Part shown: piece by piece, positions 61,570-64,000 of the stretch
Numbering within the stretch: position 1 is the first letter of the stretch
How the letters are laid out: the number at the start of each line of letters is the position of its first letter
Assembly (NCBI RefSeq): GCF_046614695.1
Contig: NZ_JBKKHQ010000007.1
Coordinates: forward strand, 124,001-188,000
Source of the DNA: Pokkaliibacter sp046614695
GTDB lineage: Bacteria; Pseudomonadota; Gammaproteobacteria; Pseudomonadales; Balneatricaceae
Direction of reading: 5' to 3'
DNA: 64,000 nt
Made by a program: the position numbers and the translations under genes
The notes under the pieces: model-generated
Told to the model about the DNA's origin: nothing
Databases searched by the model: none
What the model saw: only the letters and a program-made list of their open reading frames with translations

Positions 61570-63663
61570 ATGAGATCAGCGCGGCCGTTGCTGGTGCTGC
61601 TGTTTATTATTCTGAGCGTGATGTTGTGGCGCTTTGATCTGGTGTCCTATCTGGATGCCCAGACGATTCTGGATAAAGCCGAGTCCTGGCAGTCTCTGAT
61701 TAGTGACTATCCCCTGCGTACCGGCATCTTATTTTTTCTCACTTATACCCTGTGCGTGAGTTTCTCCCTGCCGGGCAGCTGGTTACTGGTGATTGCCGCC
61801 GGGGCCATGTTCGGTTTGTACTGGGGGATCGCCCTGACTATTTCAGCGGCGGCGACCGGCGCGATGTTCGCCGCTGCAATGGTGCGCTATATCGGGCGAC
61901 ACTGGCTGGAGAGCTGGTTTGCGCGTCCTCTTGGGCGGGTGGATGACTTCATCAGCCGTGAAGGTGATGTTCTGCTTTTCGCCCTGCGTATGATGCCCTT
62001 TATTCCGTCGGCTACAGTGAGCTGGCTGTTTGGCCTGACGGCCATGCCGCTTTGGCGGTTCTTCTGGATCACTCTGATCGGAACCCTGCCACCTTCATTA
62101 TTACTGGTGAAGACCGGCGTTAGCCTGCAGGCCGATTACAGCCTGTCGCCTCTGCCGGGCACACCCGCGATTCTTTTCCTGACGCTGATCGGCTGGATTC
62201 CATTGCTGGCCAGACTCTGTCTTGGCTGGTTTATGCACCTGCGACATATCCGTACCTGGGATCAGCCGGAGAATTTTGACTTTAATCTGGCGATCATCGG
62301 TGCGGGAACTGCCGGTATGGCTGCGGCAGATGCGGCGGTGGCAGCCGGGGCACGTGTTGTGGTGATTGACCCTCTGTCCAGTGTGCCTGGTATGCCGCAA
62401 CAAATGCGGGCACTGGAGGGCTTCAAACGCGCCGCGCTTCGGGCCGCAGAGATTCGTAGCAATATTCGTCAGGGGCTGATTCCTCAGGAAAGCCTGAATA
62501 TATCCCGTTGCCTTGAACTCGCGCGCCAGACCGAAATGGTGATGGGAGAGGTTCCTTCGGTGAATCGCTGCCAGCACCTGAGCGGCAATGTGACCTTGAC
62601 CACACCGTGGCAGATGACGGTTGGAGAACAAAGCATCAGCACCCGTGCGTTGATACTGGCGACCGGCGCGCTGGCGCATATGCCGGTTATTCATGGTCTT
62701 GCTGAAGCTGACCCGGTGACTCCTCACGAGCTCTGGCAGCAGCCGCATTTACCGGCTTCGGTATTGCTGCTGGGCGGCGGTGCCACAGGCTGTGAGCTGG
62801 CTCAAGCGCTGGCGATGCTGGGGGTGCAGGTGGTGCTGGTCGAGCAGCAGTCCCAGTTGTTGCCAGAAGAAGACCTTGATGTGTCAGCACGTGTTTCTGC
62901 CCAGCTATTGGCGCAAGGGGTGCGCGTCCATACCCATGTCGATATTCGCTTTATTCAGAAGAATGAGCAGGGCATCGCTGCAGAAATGACCACTCAGGAC
63001 GGTCGTTTCCTGACGCTGACCGCACTGGAACAGGTGATTGTTGCCTGTGGCTTTGATGGTCAGGTGGAAGGGTTGGGCCTGGAGGCGCTGGGTGTACACC
63101 TTGATGAGCGCAACCGTATCGTGACTGACAGCGCTTTGCATACGCGCTTTAGTCATATTCTGGCCTGCGGAGCGGTTCATGCTTCTCCTGATAGCCTGCC
63201 ACTGGCGCGCCAGCAAGGCGAAATGGCGGCGCGTAATGCCCTCTTTGGGCTCTTTAGTCGCTCGCGGCTGGAGCCTAAGCACTGGGTGTCACGCATTGAT
63301 GTTGGCCCCATGGTGGCTCGTGCCGGGCTGACTGAGCACCAGGCGCGTGCACGCAAACTGCGGTTTGAGGTGAAGTGGCAAACGCTGGAGCCGGATCAGG
63401 GGCAGGTTTATCAACAGGCATTGCAGGTCAAATTGCTGCTTGTGGCCGGTAAGAATCAGCTATTGGGAGCTGTCGTCGTGGGGGCAGGCGCGGATCAGGT
63501 GATCGAGCGCTACGCACTGATGATTGTGCACGGTGTCGCGTTAACGGCACTGGAGTTGCAACCCGGACGTCACCGGCGCGCGTCTCAGAGCCAGATCAGC
63601 GAAGAAGAACACGGGCTGACAACCCTGGCTCAGCGCTTTCATCTCTGGCGGCGCGGTGACTGA
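61570..63663 (+). CDS. TVP38/TMEM64 membrane protein fused to FAD oxidoreductase-like domain
   Basis: A 697-residue fusion. Residues 1-225 form a TVP38/DedA-type membrane domain (PGSWLLVIAAGAMFGLYWG and FALRMMPFIPSATVSWLFGL). Residues 238-697 form a pyridine-nucleotide-disulfide oxidoreductase fold with dinucleotide site GAGTAG (244-249), LILATGA and the NAD site LGGGATGCELAQAL. The fusion is known, but here the CxxxxC redox pair expected after the first FAD strand is absent (DPLSSVPGMPQQMRAL instead). The usual GD of the second FAD motif reads CGAVHA. ATG 61570 has GGAGAG seven bases upstream; ATG 61564 is possible. Confidence 0.88.
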   Translation: MRSARPLLVLLFIILSVMLWRFDLVSYLDAQTILDKAESWQSLISDYPLRTGILFFLTYTLCVSFSLPGSWLLVIAAGAMFGLYWGIALTISAAATGAMFAAAMVRYIGRHWLESWFARPLGRVDDFISREGDVLLFALRMMPFIPSATVSWLFGLTAMPLWRFFWITLIGTLPPSLLLVKTGVSLQADYSLSPLPGTPAILFLTLIGWIPLLARLCLGWFMHLRHIRTWDQPENFDFNLAIIGAGTAGMAAADAAVAAGARVVVIDPLSSVPGMPQQMRALEGFKRAALRAAEIRSNIRQGLIPQESLNISRCLELARQTEMVMGEVPSVNRCQHLSGNVTLTTPWQMTVGEQSISTRALILATGALAHMPVIHGLAEADPVTPHELWQQPHLPASVLLLGGGATGCELAQALAMLGVQVVLVEQQSQLLPEEDLDVSARVSAQLLAQGVRVHTHVDIRFIQKNEQGIAAEMTTQDGRFLTLTALEQVIVACGFDGQVEGLGLEALGVHLDERNRIVTDSALHTRFSHILACGAVHASPDSLPLARQQGEMAARNALFGLFSRSRLEPKHWVSRIDVGPMVARAGLTEHQARARKLRFEVKWQTLEPDQGQVYQQALQVKLLLVAGKNQLLGAVVVGAGADQVIERYALMIVHGVALTALELQPGRHRRASQSQISEEEHGLTTLAQRFHLWRRGD

Positions 63664-63790
63664 TGGACGTCGATACAGGCCGTCAACACTGCGTGGCAGC
63701 AGTAATTGCCCACAGGGTATTGTCAAATGCCGGTCCAGAGTATCCAATCGTCCACTGTTTGCTATGGAACCCGTCTGAAGAGTGCTTTCT

Positions 63791-64000
63791 ATGCTCCTGA
63801 ACGAAGAGGCCACCCTCGCGCTAATTGCGCTGGCGGGGCTGGGCTGCCAATGGATCGCCTGGCGTATCAAATTACCGGCCATTTTACTGCTGTTGCTTTG
63901 CGGTATCGTGCTTGGTCCTGTGGGCGGCGTGATTCACCCCGAAGTGCTATTCGGTGATCTGCTTTTCCCGCTGGTCTCTCTGGCAGTGGCTATCATTCTT
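63791..64000 (+). CDS. CPA1-type Na+/H+ antiporter, N-terminal fragment
   Basis: The first 70 codons run off the window. They encode two to three hydrophobic helices (ALIALAGLGCQWIAWRIKLPAILLLLLCGIV, read in part, and LFPLVSLAVAIIL) with the PAILLLLLCGIVLGPVGG pattern typical of NhaP-like sodium:proton antiporters. AAGAG lies about eight bases before ATG 63791. It follows the TVP38 fusion gene by 127 bases. Confidence 0.75.
   Translation, partial: MLLNEEATLALIALAGLGCQWIAWRIKLPAILLLLLCGIVLGPVGGVIHPEVLFGDLLFPLVSLAVAIIL

Noticed and set aside
1..64000. CRISPR arrays, tRNA or rRNA genes, insertion sequences
   Set aside because: None was found when reading both strands; small RNAs without strong hairpins could still be missed.

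Overview
This is a contiguous chromosomal segment of a gammaproteobacterium. The class is shown by several gene orders: aroQ-accB-accC-prmA-dusB-fis-purH-purD, proA-nadD-rsfS-rlmH-mrdA-mrdB-mltB-rlpA-dacA-dat-ybeD-lipB-lipA, and leuS-lptE-holA. The mix of Pseudomonas-like synteny with DUF2333, a LapD-type receptor and NDH-2 fits the Oceanospirillales/Pseudomonadales side of the class. I cannot name a species. I saw no rRNA, tRNA, CRISPR array, insertion sequence or phage gene.

Layout. Positions 1-6.8 kb hold metabolic accessory genes: the 3' part of a sugar ABC transporter operon with two LacI-type operator candidates upstream, two SDR oxidoreductases flanking an AraC regulator, and an aminotransferase/omega-amidase pair. 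Positions 6.85-13.5 kb hold an uncharacterised secreted protein and an Rhs polymorphic-toxin locus. The Rhs core ends in a PT-TG pre-toxin and an unassigned C-terminal toxin. A one-base-overlapping small gene (the likely immunity gene) follows, then a lipoprotein and an acidic 102-residue protein in visibly AT-rich DNA. Positions 13.8-22.6 kb, all on the minus strand, encode housekeeping functions: chorismate and fatty-acid precursors, ribosomal protein methylation, tRNA dihydrouridine, Fis and late purine synthesis. Positions 22.9-26.7 kb hold a LapD-like c-di-GMP receptor, a DUF2333 protein and a ParA-type ATPase. Positions 26.8-32.3 kb hold ppa, an unknown membrane-anchored protein, fbp, mpl, ubiX and a LON-domain protein. 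Positions 32.5-49 kb are the large conserved cluster for proline, NAD, ribosome silencing, cell elongation and peptidoglycan, lipoate, LPS assembly, the DNA polymerase III delta subunit and LeuRS. Positions 49.2-64 kb are mixed: a zinc-ribbon protein, cysG, an MFS exporter, two Nudix hydrolases, an out-of-place yidD, a GGCT-like protein, a LysR regulator divergent from yceI, NDH-2, putP, a TVP38-FAD oxidoreductase fusion and the start of a CPA1 antiporter.

How it works together. mrdA, mrdB, mltB, rlpA, dacA and mpl cover side-wall synthesis, trimming and recycling of peptidoglycan. ybeD, lipB and lipA make protein-bound lipoate. accB and accC supply malonyl-CoA. The Rhs locus is the clearest accessory system and the best candidate for undescribed biology, because its toxin tip and the downstream genes match no family I can name. 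The second candidate is the TVP38-oxidoreductase fusion, whose reductase half lacks the expected redox-active cysteines. Start codons were moved from the longest open frame where a ribosome binding site or family length favoured an internal start; each case is stated in its entry.
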